Below, in pieces: positions 10,005 to 21,270 of a stretch of 64,000 nucleotides of DNA. The translations under genes were made by a program, and so were the position numbers. The notes under the pieces are model-generated. The model did no database searches, was not told the DNA's origin, and saw nothing but the letters and a program-made list of their open reading frames with translations. Source of the stretch: Anisus vortex (taxonomy: Eukaryota > Mollusca > Gastropoda > Planorbidae); NCBI GenBank assembly GCA_949126835.1, contig OX421495.1, positions 21,898,458 to 21,962,457 of the forward strand, read 5' to 3'. The number at the start of each line of letters is the position of its first letter. The stretch's first letter is position 1.

Positions 10005-10035
<31 letters not shown>

Positions 10036-10036
10036 G

Positions 10037-10068
<32 letters not shown>

Positions 10069-10082
10069 CAGATATATAGATA
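9964..10082. repeat. GATA/TAGA tetranucleotide microsatellite
   Basis: An almost uninterrupted gata array with a few substitutions. It generates meaningless Tyr/Leu/Ser-rich frames. Confidence 0.97.
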
Positions 10083-11855
10083 AATGATAAGTAGATAGTA
10101 TCCAGTTAAACATCAAGCGATGAATAGAACTGACTGATAGATCGATTAATGTAATGGTTAATTCAATGATTTAATCATAATGTTTATGAATGAGTAAGAG
10201 AAATAGAGAGAGGTGTATATGTGGTGGGAGACAGAGAAAGAGTGATAGACAGAGTGTGTGTGGGGGGGGGGGGGCTAAGAAAGACTATACTTATGAGTAC
10301 ATTAAAATTAACTAAACGACTTTTTCGAAATAAGACTGCATTCTTGGTGTGAGTATCTGCTTATAACATCTCCTTAAAACCACAACCTACATGTCATTTC
10401 TGATAACAATGTGCATTTATACAACATAGAAATGCTCGCTCTACCAGTAATGTATACAAGAGAAAGATTGGTATCAATCATACATTGCAAACACAAATTA
10501 TTATTTTTTAAATATGCATAAATTACATATAAATGTTTTAGACTTTTTGTTGTATTACACATTTTTATAAGACACTGCTTTAGCGTTTGTCTATCGACAA
10601 ATCATTGGTCTGCTTTTCCGAAGGCTCAAATTCTCCTTAAATAATTTATAATATGCGCAATGTATGAGAGCTGTAGTTCAAATTTATTCTTCAAGGTATG
10701 AACGAAAATGGTCTTCAATAAAATAATGCACTAGAATATTTCTTTCCATAATCGATAGACCAAAAAAAATCAAAACATTCGATCTGTATAATTATGTCTG
10801 TGTTTTTCTTTAACTCTTTGAATAAATCAAATAATTATGTTATTACCAGTAAATGTATCAATAAAGTTTGACTTTATAGAACATTAAACCTACACTTGGA
10901 ATAATATAACTTACTGTGGCGGAAAACATGGAGCTGACTATGTAACTACCAAATCATTTTTTTTAAATATAAAAACGCATTTTTTTATTGTTGAGAGTCG
11001 ATTATGTTTAACCAAAGACTACAATACGATGGACCGCTTGCTTTGATATTTCTGCTATTTGATAACTTTAAATACTTTGTTTTGAAATTTCCGATCCCAC
11101 TACGTCCTCTAGAATTCTGGTTTAGTATTTCGCTTTGATTTTCTCAATGGAAAATTAAGATTAAAATCTAAAGTTGTATGTAGCGGAAACCGTAGGAGCG
11201 TAGAAAACATTTAAGACAGCCTTATTGGTTGCACACGGAAAACAAAAAGAACATATAAGCTCTACGAATAGAGCATGCCGTCCATCTTATTGATAGATCT
11301 AGTCTTTGATTTTACTTTTAGCATTTACTTTTACGAATGCCAGTGTAAATAGAGCATTAGATCCGTAGAATCTATTATATATGAAGCGTCAGACCCTAAG
11401 ATCTTTAAACACCGAAATATAACCTTCAGTGCCGAGTCACTGGTTCGTTACTCTGACAATGCAACTGAAAGTGTAATTAAAAAAAAATTGAAATAAAATA
11501 ACTGGTAATTATAACAACAACAAAATATCTTAAAACAAAAATAATTATGAAAATAGATCCAGTAGGCGTGACAATGTCAATGTTGCTATCACAATAATTT
11601 GTAAAGTTGTGAAGACGAATTACAACAAGCCGCTTTCAGAGAAAGATTTAAAAAAAACCGGAAGAGTTAAACTGCAAGGAAAATCTTTTACTCCAACAGT
11701 TCACGCCGATATAACTTTTAAGCCAACATAAATAAAACATGAAATATCAAAATGACGAGAGGCTTGACAGTTACGATGTCAACTTTGTATACATAAGTGA
11801 TCAATCTTACGTCTGATCGCAAGGGATCTCATGAAATGTCTTATCAGCTGTCTAA
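10083..11855. other. AT-rich unassigned sequence with one G run
   Basis: Contains a homopolymer of 14 G from about 10261 and a 62-codon minus-strand frame at 10374-10562 without recognisable similarity. I see no element boundaries or gene. Confidence 0.4.
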
Positions 11856-12247
11856 TCACTGGAAGCTGGATGTAATAACTCTAACCAAACAACAACAACC
11901 AAACAACAACACAGGCATGTCGTCTCGTTTCGAGAGATGACCGAGGAGTTGACCCTCTAACGTGCGTGGTTTGGCAGAGTAAATTTGATCATTCCTCCCG
12001 TTGTCCAGTTCAGCAGGTTCGTGTGTTCGCCTCATTGACCAGCACAACTGGACGAGATACATTTGAATAGCTGGACACGATTTCCTTTGTGCTTCGTTGA
12101 TCTCGCGATGGCGTCGGGGACGTGATGGGCGCTGGAGGGGGGAGGGGGGTCAGCCGGGTCTTTGCCCCCCCCCCCCCCCCCCGAGACAGGAATGGGTGGT
12201 GCAGCCAACCTAGTTACATGGGATCAAACGTCAAGCCGACGTAAAGT
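11856..12247. other. Unassigned sequence of higher GC with an 18-C run
   Basis: Locally GC-richer than its surroundings, with imperfect repeats of caacaac near 11885-11910 and a C homopolymer at about 12165-12182. No coding family is recognised. Confidence 0.4.
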
Positions 12248-12689
12248 GGATCAATCTGATGTATAGTGAGTCAAATATTAAACTGATATATAGTCAATCA
12301 AATATAAAACTGGTGTGTAGTGAATCAAATATCAAACTGGTGTATAGTGAGTCAAATATCAAACTGATGTATAGTGAATCAAATATTAAACTGATGTATA
12401 GTGAATCAAATATCAAATGATGTATAGTGAATCAAATATTAAACTGATGTATAGTGAATTAAATATTTAACTGATACATAGTTAGTCAGATATCAAACTG
12501 ATATATAGTGAATCAAATATTAAACTGATGTATAGTGAATTAAATATTAAACTGATGTATAGTGAGTCAAATATCAAACTGATATATAGTTAGTCAAATA
12601 TCAAACTGATATATAGTGAATTAAATATTAAACTGATGTATAGTGAGTCAAATATCAAACTGATGTATAGTGAGTCAAATATTAAACGG
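12248..12689. repeat. 27-bp minisatellite
   Basis: About 16 tandem units of tcaaatattaaactgatgta followed by tagtgaa, with point changes and one deleted base among units. Confidence 0.95.
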
Positions 12690-12772
12690 ATGAGCATATA
12701 CATAAATCGTATGTTCGTATGTGATGAATTTGAAAGCATCTTTTGTAATCGATTGATTAAAATCTCAAAAGG

Positions 12773-12777
<5 letters not shown>

Positions 12778-12824
<47 letters not shown>
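12778..12824. repeat. 47-bp poly-T tract
   Basis: Uninterrupted T homopolymer. It lies next to the dispersed repeat at 12838 and may be the poly-A tail of a minus-strand retroposed sequence; no target duplication was found. Confidence 0.85.
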
Positions 12825-12831
<7 letters not shown>

Positions 12832-12837
12832 ATGTAC

Positions 12838-13262
12838 AATTAGCTAAATTACCCGGCGTCGCCCAGGTAGGTAACAATTACGCAAATATTGAAGTATAAA
12901 TGCCACACACTTTCTATTTTGAATATTTATATAAGTGACATATACATGTTGTCATTCTCAGTTGTAAGCTAAATAACTTGATTTTGATGTACCAATTATT
13001 AATTTTATTAACAAAGAAATAAATCGACAGAGACATCACAATTTAAAATGTTGTAATCGTGGTTCTTGGCAGGGATTGGAACTCAGGTCACTTGAGTGCC
13101 AGTCGGGGTCTCTAAACCACTCTGCTTGGGAAACCTATGTAGGACGCGAAAACACAAAACTAAAACATAAGATAATAAAGTTACGTGTCTTTAAATTAAC
13201 CAATGGGAATCGGGCTTTACACACACAGTCTACTTGATAAATAAATATATTTATATAATTAT
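12838..13262 (-). repeat. Dispersed repeat with tRNA-like core, copy 1
   Basis: Shares landmarks in the same order with 19258-19560: a gctaaattacccg segment at the left, a tRNA-like block read on the minus strand, then acgtgtctttaaattaac and an acacac/gtctac segment at the right. In this copy the minus strand at about 13042-13137 has an A-box-like AGCAGAGTGG and a B-box-like GAGTTCCAATCC, suggesting a pol III SINE inside or as part of the unit. Confidence 0.6.
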
Positions 13263-13782
13263 TATTCTAAACTTAATGCTAATGATGCTTTATATAAGGC
13301 ATGCTTCCCATGCTATCGCATTTAGCTTGCTTACTTGCTTAGATGGCACTTCTCTACAATGAGTCCGTTAGATCTGAAATTTAAATAGAATTGATGCACC
13401 ATTTTCCAAGTGTGGCTAATTTAATCGCCATATTTCTTTCGGAAGCAGACTAGCCTACATGCAAATATTAACAACACTTGTTATACAAGACGTATACATT
13501 TTAATTAGGAATAATAATTATAGGAATCTTTATTATCCCAAAGGAAATTTGTTTTACAATAGTGTAATACATAGAGCTAGAGACAGCAAAAAATCAATCA
13601 TGCTACTTACATAAAATACAGCCAATACATAAAAACATTAATCAATCACAATCATACATTGAAAGTGAACATCAATCACAATCATACATTGAAAGTGAAC
13701 TACACCTTAAAAAAGAGCAAAAACTTAATTTCTAGTGAGATTGTCGAGTTTATAATAAATTAACTCCCTTGTTAATTTTAGT
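13263..13782. other. Unassigned sequence with a 30-bp duplication
   Basis: atcaatcacaatcatacatt...gtgaac is repeated twice in tandem at 13641-13700. The nearby phrase tttattatcccaaaggaaat resembles 3' ends of LINEs in aquatic animals, but I cannot assign it. Confidence 0.4.
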
Positions 13783-14167
13783 TGTGATTACCTTTCTTTG
13801 TAACTGATGGTCACATTCTTTTGGTGACCCTGGGTGACCCTTGTCTGTTTGGCATGAGCGTGCACGAAGGGGTGAGTTTTAGGACCATGTGGTGTGTAGT
13901 TTAGTCCTAAGTAGATAGTAAGTAGTTAGAGTACAGAGTAGAGTGTATTGAGAGACTGGTTAGGCTGTGTTTCTTTACTTCTTGTGTTCTTCTTACATCT
14001 TGCTATTATTGACTTGTGTTGAGCTTCGATGTTACGTGTTATGTTGAATTAAAAGTTGTTAGTAATTATTACTGACGTCGTTTCTAAATTACGAGAGTTG
14101 AGGAAACTTCAATGGTACCAAGAAGTAATTGTGATAAACCACCCACCCTAGACAGCGAGACGTAACA
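13783..14167. mobile_element. Candidate solo LTR
   Basis: A 369-bp interval from a TGTAAC start (13799) to a GTAACA end (14167), with aattaaaa in its second half, has the shape of an LTR. The flanking five bases (ttctt and ctatg) do not match, so this is only a candidate. Confidence 0.25.
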
Positions 14168-14634
14168 CTATGTAATGGTAAAGATAATGTAAGACGTTTA
14201 TTCGTATAGCGCGACTCTCCTTACTATCACATTTAGCATGCGCTCTTTTCCATTCGTTGTTATTATACAAATGTTTGTTTCAAATATGTGTAAAAAAAAC
14301 GGTTTAATTATTTTGATAATCAAACTTTATGAAATGATTAAAGTCAACCCTTAAAAAAAAACAACGAAACCTCAAAGAAAAGATAAAGGAAATGAATAAA
14401 TTTACATTGTAAAACATTTTGATGTGATTTGATCAATTTGAACACAAACAACATTATAGAAACAGTTTTTCTAAATTTTAGAGTTTCATAAGTCTCTATA
14501 TTTTTTTCATTTTTCTTTTATTCTTCCCTTCTATCTCTCTCTCTCCCTCTCTCTTTCTTTCTTTCATTCCTCTTTTTAACCCCACACTCTTTCTTTCCAA
14601 TCTGTCTAGCATTCACTCTCTGTTCAAACAGATA
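14168..14634. other. Unassigned AT- and CT-rich sequence
   Basis: No gene or element is recognised. Pyrimidine-rich from about 14505. Confidence 0.4.
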
Positions 14635-14801
14635 AACTCTTACATAACTCTTACATAACTCTTACATAACTCTTACATAACTCTTACATAGCTCTTACAT
14701 AACTCTTACATAACTCTTACATAACTCTTACATAACTCTTACATAACTCTTACATAACTCTTACATAACTCTTACATAACTTACATAACTCTTACATAAT
14801 C
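14635..14801. repeat. 11-bp minisatellite
   Basis: About 15 tandem units of actcttacata with very few changes. Confidence 0.96.
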
Positions 14802-14921
14802 CTTTATCTCTTTTCTACACTTTCTCTCTATCTCGCATTTTTTTATATTTCTCTTTTACTTACACTCTCTACTCCTCTTCCGCAATTATCTTTTTTTTTT
14901 CTTTATTGAACCCTCTCTCCC

Positions 14922-15172
14922 TCATCATCATCTTCATCATCAATCCCTTGACCGTTGCGGTCGTTGGGGGGACGATTGGACACCTCAGCAGTCAACTTTC
15001 TCAACTTTTGCCTATCTTGAGCGGTTGTCAATAGTTGAGTCAACTGCAGCCCTGTCCGATATTTTATGTTGCTGAACCAGCAACTCCGCTGACGGCCTCT
15101 CCGACGTCCAACTACAGTGCCTTGGCGGATTGTTTTTGGCAGGTTATTAAGCCGCAACACAAGATGTTTCAC
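14922..15172 (-). pseudogene. LINE reverse transcriptase, extreme C-terminus (family 1)
   Basis: The minus-strand frame carries the hallmark tail found after the RT domain of many animal non-LTR retrotransposons: a basic GRRRGRQR segment, then a W...N-I...TGLQLTQLL motif, TAQDRQK and RPPNDRNG. The frame ends in an acidic run translated from a gat-type microsatellite (plus-strand tcatcatcat...), the usual 3' tail of such elements. Only about 85 codons are present, so it is 5'-truncated and lacks the catalytic RT. A related copy is at 33765-34020. The clade cannot be fixed from this tail alone. Confidence 0.75.
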
Positions 15173-15640
15173 TAAATAGCACTTTATTTCTATCTCTCTC
15201 TCTCTCTTTCACTTTCATTTTCTCTCGTTCATTTGCCCTAACATTTTGTTTTTAAACTCCCTAACTCTCTAACTTAGCCTCTTGAACCACCATTTTTCTC
15301 TTGTCCCTCTTTCTTTCACGAGTCTTTCTCCCTCCGATTATTAGCCAAGGTGAAACAAAAAAGGTTAACACAATATCTTTAAAATAGTCCGCCTATGCTC
15401 CCCCCCCCCCCCAATCACCATGCTGATTGCTTTTTTTTTTAAAGTTAACCAAATGAATCCTTTACTAGTAATACATAAAATATAATACTTGGTTAATTTC
15501 TGACTAGCTCCACCAATCAAAACGACAAAGAGAAGAAGTAAACGGAAGTGACAAAACAAGCCGATGGAAGCTACAGAATATTGAATAGATTCATTAAAAC
15601 TGAGTTCATTCATTGTTACACCATTACCCATCACCCCAAC
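15173..15640. other. CT-rich and unassigned sequence
   Basis: Pyrimidine-rich to about 15350, then a C homopolymer at about 15401-15412. No supported gene. Confidence 0.4.
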
Positions 15641-16050
15641 TGGGGTAAGAAGCACCCAACAACAGATCTTCAGAGTCCTCTGTCCCGAGCCATTCTCTCT
15701 AATTGAGTCCAGCTGTAGGCTACCCCATCTTTTCGGTGTCTGCCTCAAGGTCGCGTCGCCAGGTATTTCTTGGGCGGCCTCTTTTCCGCTTGCTTTGGGG
15801 GTTCCACTTTAGTGCTTTTCTGGTAACGTTGGTTGACGGCTTGCGCAGGGTGTGCAATACCCAACCCACAACTTGCGCAGGGTGTGCAATACCCAACCCA
15901 CAACTTGCGCAGGATGTGCAATACTCAACCCACAACTTGTCCTTCTGCCTTCTGATATATTCTTCTCTAGGACGTTGGCATGTAATTTGCCAGAGGTCGA
16001 TGTTGTTTATGGTGTGAGGCAACTGTTGATGAAGTTTATTGAGCCAATAA
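15641..16050 (-). pseudogene. LINE reverse transcriptase C-terminus (family 2), with internal triplication
   Basis: On the minus strand the parts read, in order, I-N-N-x-D-L-W...R-P-R-E-E-Y-I-R-R, then HTLRKPSTN, ALKWNPQ, KRKRGRPRNTWRRDLEAD and a D-R-x-L-segment, the characteristic post-RT tail of a common animal LINE type. Between the REEYIRR and HTLRK parts a 32-bp segment is present three times in tandem (15843-15938). Frame changes occur near 15720. The RT catalytic region is missing, so this is a 5'-truncated, decayed copy. Confidence 0.75.
15843..15938 (-). repeat. 32-bp segment tandemly triplicated inside LINE coding sequence
   Basis: ttgcgcagggtgtgcaatac plus cca-acccacaac occurs three times, the third with two changes. 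32 is not a multiple of 3, so each added copy shifts the original frame. Confidence 0.9.
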
Positions 16051-16169
16051 ATTAAACCCTGTGAAACCAGCTAGACCATATCATGGAAGTCAAACTCTAG
16101 TACATGCACTTCTGTTCTAGGCGTTTACAATTGAAAGTTATATAAACATTAAGTGTCCTTAGTTGTTGC

Positions 16170-16392
16170 AGGTCTATGGGGCCGATGGGGCAGAGTTCAA
16201 TAGATTCATTGGCCAAGACTTATGAGGGAATCGTGGTGGCCAGCACAATGCCCAATCAACTTTAATTTTTCTCATCTAAAGTCAAGAACCCATTAGACTG
16301 TGGTTGACTCGAGTGGGACCTCCAACCGATTTAACCTCAAGACCTTTGGAATGACAAAGCAACTCTCTAACACTAAACCATCGTGGTCACTA
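16170..16392 (-). repeat. tRNA-derived SINE, diverged copy
   Basis: Shares with the copies at 17323 and 41541 the block ggtggccagcacaatgccca followed by an a/t-rich spacer and a gggt/cccatta...gttgactcg segment, then B-box and A-box relatives on the minus strand (aagacctttgg..., ...taaaccatcgtgg). It is more degraded than the other two. Confidence 0.55.
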
Positions 16393-16908
16393 ATTAATAT
16401 ACCGTTTCTTATGCCACTTAATTATGCGATAATTTTATTGATTTTTTTTTTATCGGTTTTCGGTCTCAATTAGGTTTTGAAAATGTTCTTGCTTTCAATG
16501 GCATGCTTCTAAAAAAAATCATTTAAAGTCTTTATTTAGGGCGTTGTTTAAATCAAGCATGAGACGTCCTCAAATCACAACAGTATAAATTTTAAAGCAG
16601 TGAATTCAACGGGAGGTAACCGAAACAAACAGATTGTTGCAACAACAAAAGAGCTATTTCCCTTTGTATTTGTATTATTTTCTTCAGACTGCCACGCATT
16701 GCGTGACTTGTGTAGTAAATATTTAATGTTCAATTATTTTTGCGACATTGTTACGTACACATTTTCTTTCAACTGGCGGAAATGATGATGACAGAACAAA
16801 TAATGCTATTGATTTAAACTTGACAATGGACAAAATCATGCAATCTTACAGACTCTGAAATCTCCGAAACACAATGAAAGTGAACGACGACAAGAACCCA
16901 ATCTAACA
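16393..16908. other. Unassigned AT-rich sequence
   Basis: Contains a 61-codon plus-strand frame at 16600-16785 without similarity that I recognise. Confidence 0.4.
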
Positions 16909-17261
16909 AACACTAACTCTATTCAACTATTCACTAACTCTATTCAACTATTCACTAACTCTATTCAACTATTCACTAACTCTATTCAACTATTCACTAG
17001 CTCTATTCAACTATTCACTAACTCTATTCAACTATTCACTAACTCTATTCAACTATTCACTAGCTCTATTCAACTATTCACTAGCTCTATTCAACTATTC
17101 ACTAACTCTATTCAACTATTCACTAACTCTATTCAACTATTCACTAACTCTATTCAACTTTTCACTAGCTTTATTCAACTATTCACTAGCTCTATTCAAC
17201 TATTCACTAACTCTATTCAACTTTTCACTAACTCTATTCAACTATTCACTAGCTCTATTCC
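16909..17261. repeat. 21-bp minisatellite
   Basis: About 17 units of ctaactctattcaactattc(a). Units carrying ctagctc instead of ctaactc are interspersed, showing turnover within the array. Confidence 0.96.
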
Positions 17262-17322
17262 AGCCTCTTTACCATCAAATTTAAAGTAAATCAATCCCGT
17301 CGGACCAATTCAATCCATAGGG

Positions 17323-17540
17323 CCGGGGAAGTTCACCATTTTCTGTGGCCATGGCATACATAGGGGATTGTGTGGCCAGCACACTGCCCAGCCGCCTTTA
17401 CGTTACCGCAACTAAATTCATGTACTGGGTAGACTCGGGGACATCCTCCAGATCCGATAGAGAGCCTTCATCAGGATTCGAACCCTGGACCTTTGGTACG
17501 CCCGATGAACGCTCTGTCGCGCGGCCACCGTGCCCATACC
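17323..17540 (-). repeat. tRNA-derived SINE
   Basis: On the minus strand the order is an A-box-like GGTGGCCGCGCGACAGAGCG, a B-box-like GGGTTCGAATCC, then a body with CCAGTACATGAATTTAGTTG, a GTAAAGGCGGCTGG block and GTGTGCTGGCCACAC. Strongly similar to 41541-41763 over the whole length. SINEs are transcribed by RNA polymerase III and moved by a partner LINE. Confidence 0.8.
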
Positions 17541-17559
17541 ATCAAATCTAACTGAGCAT

Positions 17560-17960
17560 AAATAGTCTCTTTCCTTTGGCATCGCTTCTGGAAGAGCCCC
17601 GTTTCTCTCTGACGACCGTTGGCCTTAGAGCCTTCTCAGTATCCGGTCCGAAGGTGTGGAATCAACTTCCCATTCAACTGAGGCGAACAAGCTCTACTGT
17701 TACTTTCAAAAAGAACTTAAAAACATTATTTCAATATTTACCTTCGATAGCATTTAACATGCTTAAGATCTTACTGTCTTATTTATGGGTTGGGTCGGTT
17801 AATACTACATTTATTTGTTTTGTCTTTTTTAATCATCAATTTAGCTCTGTCACCTGGCCTAGGGTAATATCCGTATTCTTAGTTGTATGTTAAACGCGCT
17901 CTGAGCTTACATTATGTTTGTTGGCAGCGCTATACAAATATTATTATTATTATTATTATC
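17560..17960 (+). pseudogene. CR1/L2-type LINE, 3' end
   Basis: The + frame reads LRAFSVSGPKVWNQLPIQLR and then SSTVTFKKNLKTLF, the signature end of ORF2 in CR1/L2/Rex-type LINEs (usual form: R-S-F-S-x-x-G-P-x-x-W-N-x-L-P...F-K-x-x-L-K). A short 3' untranslated region follows with gcgctctgagc and ggcagcgctatacaaat, ending in a (tta)n microsatellite at about 17939-17960, which is the usual tail of this group. Endonuclease and RT domains are absent, so the copy is heavily 5'-truncated. Confidence 0.85.
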
Positions 17961-18373
17961 TTAACACTACGCTCACCAAGCTATTGAATACATGATATAG
18001 TGGGTGCTTAGTCTCCACCATAAGCCACCTTTGCTTTGATCTTCTCTAATTTACTGAAATTTTTGAAAAATTTCTTTTTTAACCGCTTTTTTAATATGTA
18101 CTAAATTCGCAAAAAAAAATATTTGAAAAAATATTCGTTATGCGAAAGCTTAGCCCACCAGGAAAAAAAATAATGTATGGCTCTGCCCCTAATTGTACGC
18201 ATGTGGGCAAAAAAGAGGGGGGGGGGATCTAAAAGAGAGAGGGCTCTGATAATAAGACTTTTTTGTGCGCTCCTTATATATGAATGACCCCAAAATATTT
18301 ATTTTTTGATGTAGGCTACACTCAACACACACACACACACTCCTTCTCCAATGTTCGGCAAAAGTAGTCTAAG
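17961..18373. other. Unassigned sequence with G and CA runs
   Basis: Short poly-A stretches, a G run near 18220 and a short CA repeat near 18328-18342. No gene. Confidence 0.4.
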
Positions 18374-18381
18374 GTCTAAGG

Positions 18382-18577
18382 CAGGTGTCGGCAACCTTTT
18401 GATAATAGTGTGCCGAAGTAGGATTTCAAATTCATTCAGCGTGCCAAAAGTCATCTTGTTCCAGCATATAATTTCTTGAAGAACAGATTTCCTATGCCTT
18501 TTGTGGGTCTCTCGCGTGCCAATGAAAAGTGCTCTGCATTCCAAATCTGGCACGCGTGCGTAGGGTTCCGATCCCTG
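18382..18577 (-). mobile_element. hAT-A family MITE (196 bp)
   Basis: Begins caggtgtcggcaacc and ends gggttccgatccctg, matching in inverted form the termini of the larger hAT elements at 28916, 49783 and 49904. The flanking octamers gtctaagg and gtcttaag agree at 6 of 8 positions, consistent with a diverged 8-bp hAT target duplication. No coding capacity. Confidence 0.75.
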
Positions 18578-18689
18578 GTCTTAAGTAGGTAATAGATTGC
18601 ATGCTAGGTACTCGGACCCTGGACTAAAACAGTTATCTTTGAATATATTATAATATGTTCACGTAAATGTGGCACACCTCTGATGCTGG

Positions 18690-18810
18690 TCCAAGGACCC
18701 TGAATGACTTCAAGTTAAGTATAGTATCAATCTTTTGATCATAGTTTGCCAAAGTTGGATTTCTAAGTCACTCAGAGTGCCAACAGCCTGAAATGTAAGT
18801 CAACCTTCTC
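18690..18810 (-). mobile_element. hAT-A family fragment
   Basis: tcaatcttttgatcatagtt...gccaa...actcagagtgccaacagcctgaaat follows the subterminal sequence of the family (compare 18395-18450 and 61985-62055). The ends are lost. Confidence 0.5.
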
Positions 18811-19257
18811 GACAATATGTTTTAAAAATTATTTTATAAGACAATTTATACACTGCTGTAGCATGACCGAAGCCGAAATCTCAGGTATTTTAGAAAGAAA
18901 AAAAAACATGTAGAAGTCAACATAAAACTTAGATATAATTCGGTTTTAATACATTTTCATTTACCTAAGGCTTCCAGAATCGGATATGCAGGTAAGCCGA
19001 ACCCGGATTTTGTCTGGAATCCCAAACCCGATTCTACCGTTCCGGTTCCAGTTTGTAAGCTCCAAAATTTTCCACAAACTTTTTTCTACACGACAAAATC
19101 AACTGACCTAAACATAGTCTTTCTGAAAATTGTAATTGTTTAATCTTAGTGGCTTTTGCTTTCCTGCTGTACTCTAACAGTCTATTCTGAATAATTTGGC
19201 ATAATGAAAATACGTCAAAAAAAAAAAGTAAAGATAATCGTTAAAGAGTTTTATATA
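18811..19257. other. Unassigned sequence
   Basis: Contains imperfect cccgattc/ccggttcc repeats near 18975-19060. No gene. Confidence 0.35.
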
Positions 19258-19560
19258 TAATACAAGCTAAATTACCCGAGGGGGGGGGGGGGGGGGGGGC
19301 GGGGGTAAAAATTTCATCAACTACAATGAACAGAAAGATATAGATCTAGACTCTAGATGTAAAAAAAAAAACATTTTGTCACTGTAATCGCCCTCATGTT
19401 AGTCCGATACATTAACCACTTAGCTAGCAACGACACGTGTCCGATGTGAAATCGAAAAAAGGATACTATGAGACTATAAGGTCACGTGTCTTTAAATTAA
19501 CTAATATGATTGGTTGAACACACACACGGTCTACTTTATATATATATATATAGATAGATA
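19258..19560 (-). repeat. Dispersed repeat with tRNA-like core, copy 2
   Basis: Matches 12838-13262 in landmark order: acaagctaaattacccg, a run of 20 G, a minus-strand tRNA-like block with the A-box-like TAGCTAAGTGG (around 19410-19430), then cacgtgtctttaaattaact and a gtctacttta end. The G run interrupts the motif that in copy 1 reads cggcgtcgcccag. Confidence 0.6.
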
Positions 19561-19939
19561 GATAAATAAACCATTTTTATTTCAATTTCTTTTTATAGCC
19601 ATTAAAATTATCGATATTTAACTTTCACACTAATGATACATGTCCAACAATTTAAATTAAATTATTAAAATGTAATTATAGCACTTGCTAAAGGATGGCA
19701 AGCATTTTTTTTTTTCAAAGAAGTTTATTTCACCATATGTACATGTACAATGTCTTTTATCATTTAACATACAGAAGAGGGGATAGAAGAACAATTTAAA
19801 CACATTTTAGGTGATAGAAGACAAAAATGTATTGAAAGAGGTTTTTTCCTAAATTAAATAATCTAACTTTCACTTCATTCGTTCTGTTTATTACACAATA
19901 GTTCCGTTCATCCTCAGCTTTCATACTTAGTTGAAATAC
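19561..19939. other. Unassigned AT-rich sequence
   Basis: Follows a ta/gata microsatellite at about 19537-19567. The minus-strand frame 19796-20086 lacks any recognisable family. Confidence 0.35.
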
Positions 19940-21270
19940 TTTAACTACCGGTGAAACGGGGTAACTTTGTACCACTTTTTTCATACTTGATAATATTTTT
20001 ACACAGTCTTTAATTATTTTGATGATGTTAATAGCTCTAACTAGGGGGAACAACAACATAGAAAGGAATAAATAAGTAAAAGACAATTATTATGGAGATT
20101 TAAGTTTTATTTTAATATTTTGTGGGGTGGTCAAAGTTACCACGTCATGGGGTTACTTCGGACCAAAAATATTAATTCAATAAAAAAATAATTTTGGACC
20201 AAAAATATTAAAAATTATATTACAAGTCATTCAACATTAAATCACAAACTACATGGCAAACTGAAAATGAAATATTACAATTTAAAATGAACATTTTTAT
20301 AAGTTATTTTTAGACTGTGTTCCTTTGTAGGTGGATTTGCGGTATCCATTTGTCAGCTGAACCGTAATTGACGATGTTTTCACCGGTCATGTTTTGAACG
20401 GTGTAAAATAAATGTGAGAAATAGTCACTAATAACTTGTCAAGATGCAGGAGGTTTTTTTTAAAGTGTTCGGCACTATTCTCTTTCTGATTTCGTTCTTG
20501 TAGCGATAAAGAAAGAAGTCAAACCGGCCATAACCAGGACAGTTGTTTATAAACATATAAATAGACCTCCCTTGCTTGTCATAGTATGTCTTGACCACTT
20601 TTATTATGTTGAGTCATCATTAGTATGTCTTCGTAACAGGAGACAAACTTTCTTGCCCCTGGTTGTGGTTTGTATTCTGAAAAGATAGTGTCAAAATTAC
20701 AATTTACAGATAGCCTTTTGTTATTTAATGGATACAATTTTATAGCATATCAAGATATTTTAAATAATTTATTTTTACTTATATTGACATTTAATAATTA
20801 AAATTAACAAAATGCAAATTCACATCATCAGAGTTCATATTTTCAATTTTTTTACTTCAAACTTAATGGTCCAAAGTTACACCGAAATAGGGGAGAATTT
20901 CGGGGTAACTTTGGCCACCCCCCTATTTTCCTTCTTAGGTTAAATAAAAACTTTAAAACTTCAGATAAAGTCTTAACCATTCCATTTCTTAATTTAAAAA
21001 TGTAAATATTGATATACTTACTATATTGGATGAATGTGTATACTCCTTATTTTGACGTATACAAATCTGACATGCAAATGGTGGTCATCTTGAAACGATT
21101 CGCATTTAGAAAATAATGGAGAAGTGTAGCAACAAATGGTCATTAAATATTTCTTTTCCATTTAAGTTTGAAATTAAAAAGTTTGGGCTAGTTAAAAGAA
21201 TTACAAATTATAAAAAAAATACAAATAAAAACTTTTTTCTTCCTGGTCCAATGTTACCCCGATGGTATAT
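19940..21270. repeat. Interspersed ggggtaactttg / caaagttacc motif cluster
   Basis: A motif of the form ggggtaactttg(g)ac-cac occurs at about 19957-19980, 20127-20165, 20868-20922 and 21243-21265, in both orientations. The spacing is irregular, with AT-rich sequence between. It could mark termini of a non-autonomous element or an old tandem; I could not delimit it. Confidence 0.5.

Noticed and set aside
9919..10116. 65-codon minus-strand frame
   Set aside because: Translation of the GATA microsatellite.
10374..10562. 62-codon minus-strand frame
   Set aside because: Short, isolated and unlike any protein I know.
12590..12899. Frames with poly-Lys or poly-Phe
   Set aside because: Produced by the 47-bp T tract and the 27-bp minisatellite.
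13042..13137. Candidate functional tRNA gene on the minus strand
   Set aside because: A- and B-box relatives exist, but pairing is poor and it sits in a dispersed repeat, so SINE-like.
14635..17261. Possible CRISPR-like arrays
   Set aside because: Units are contiguous with no unique spacers and the DNA is eukaryotic; they are minisatellites.
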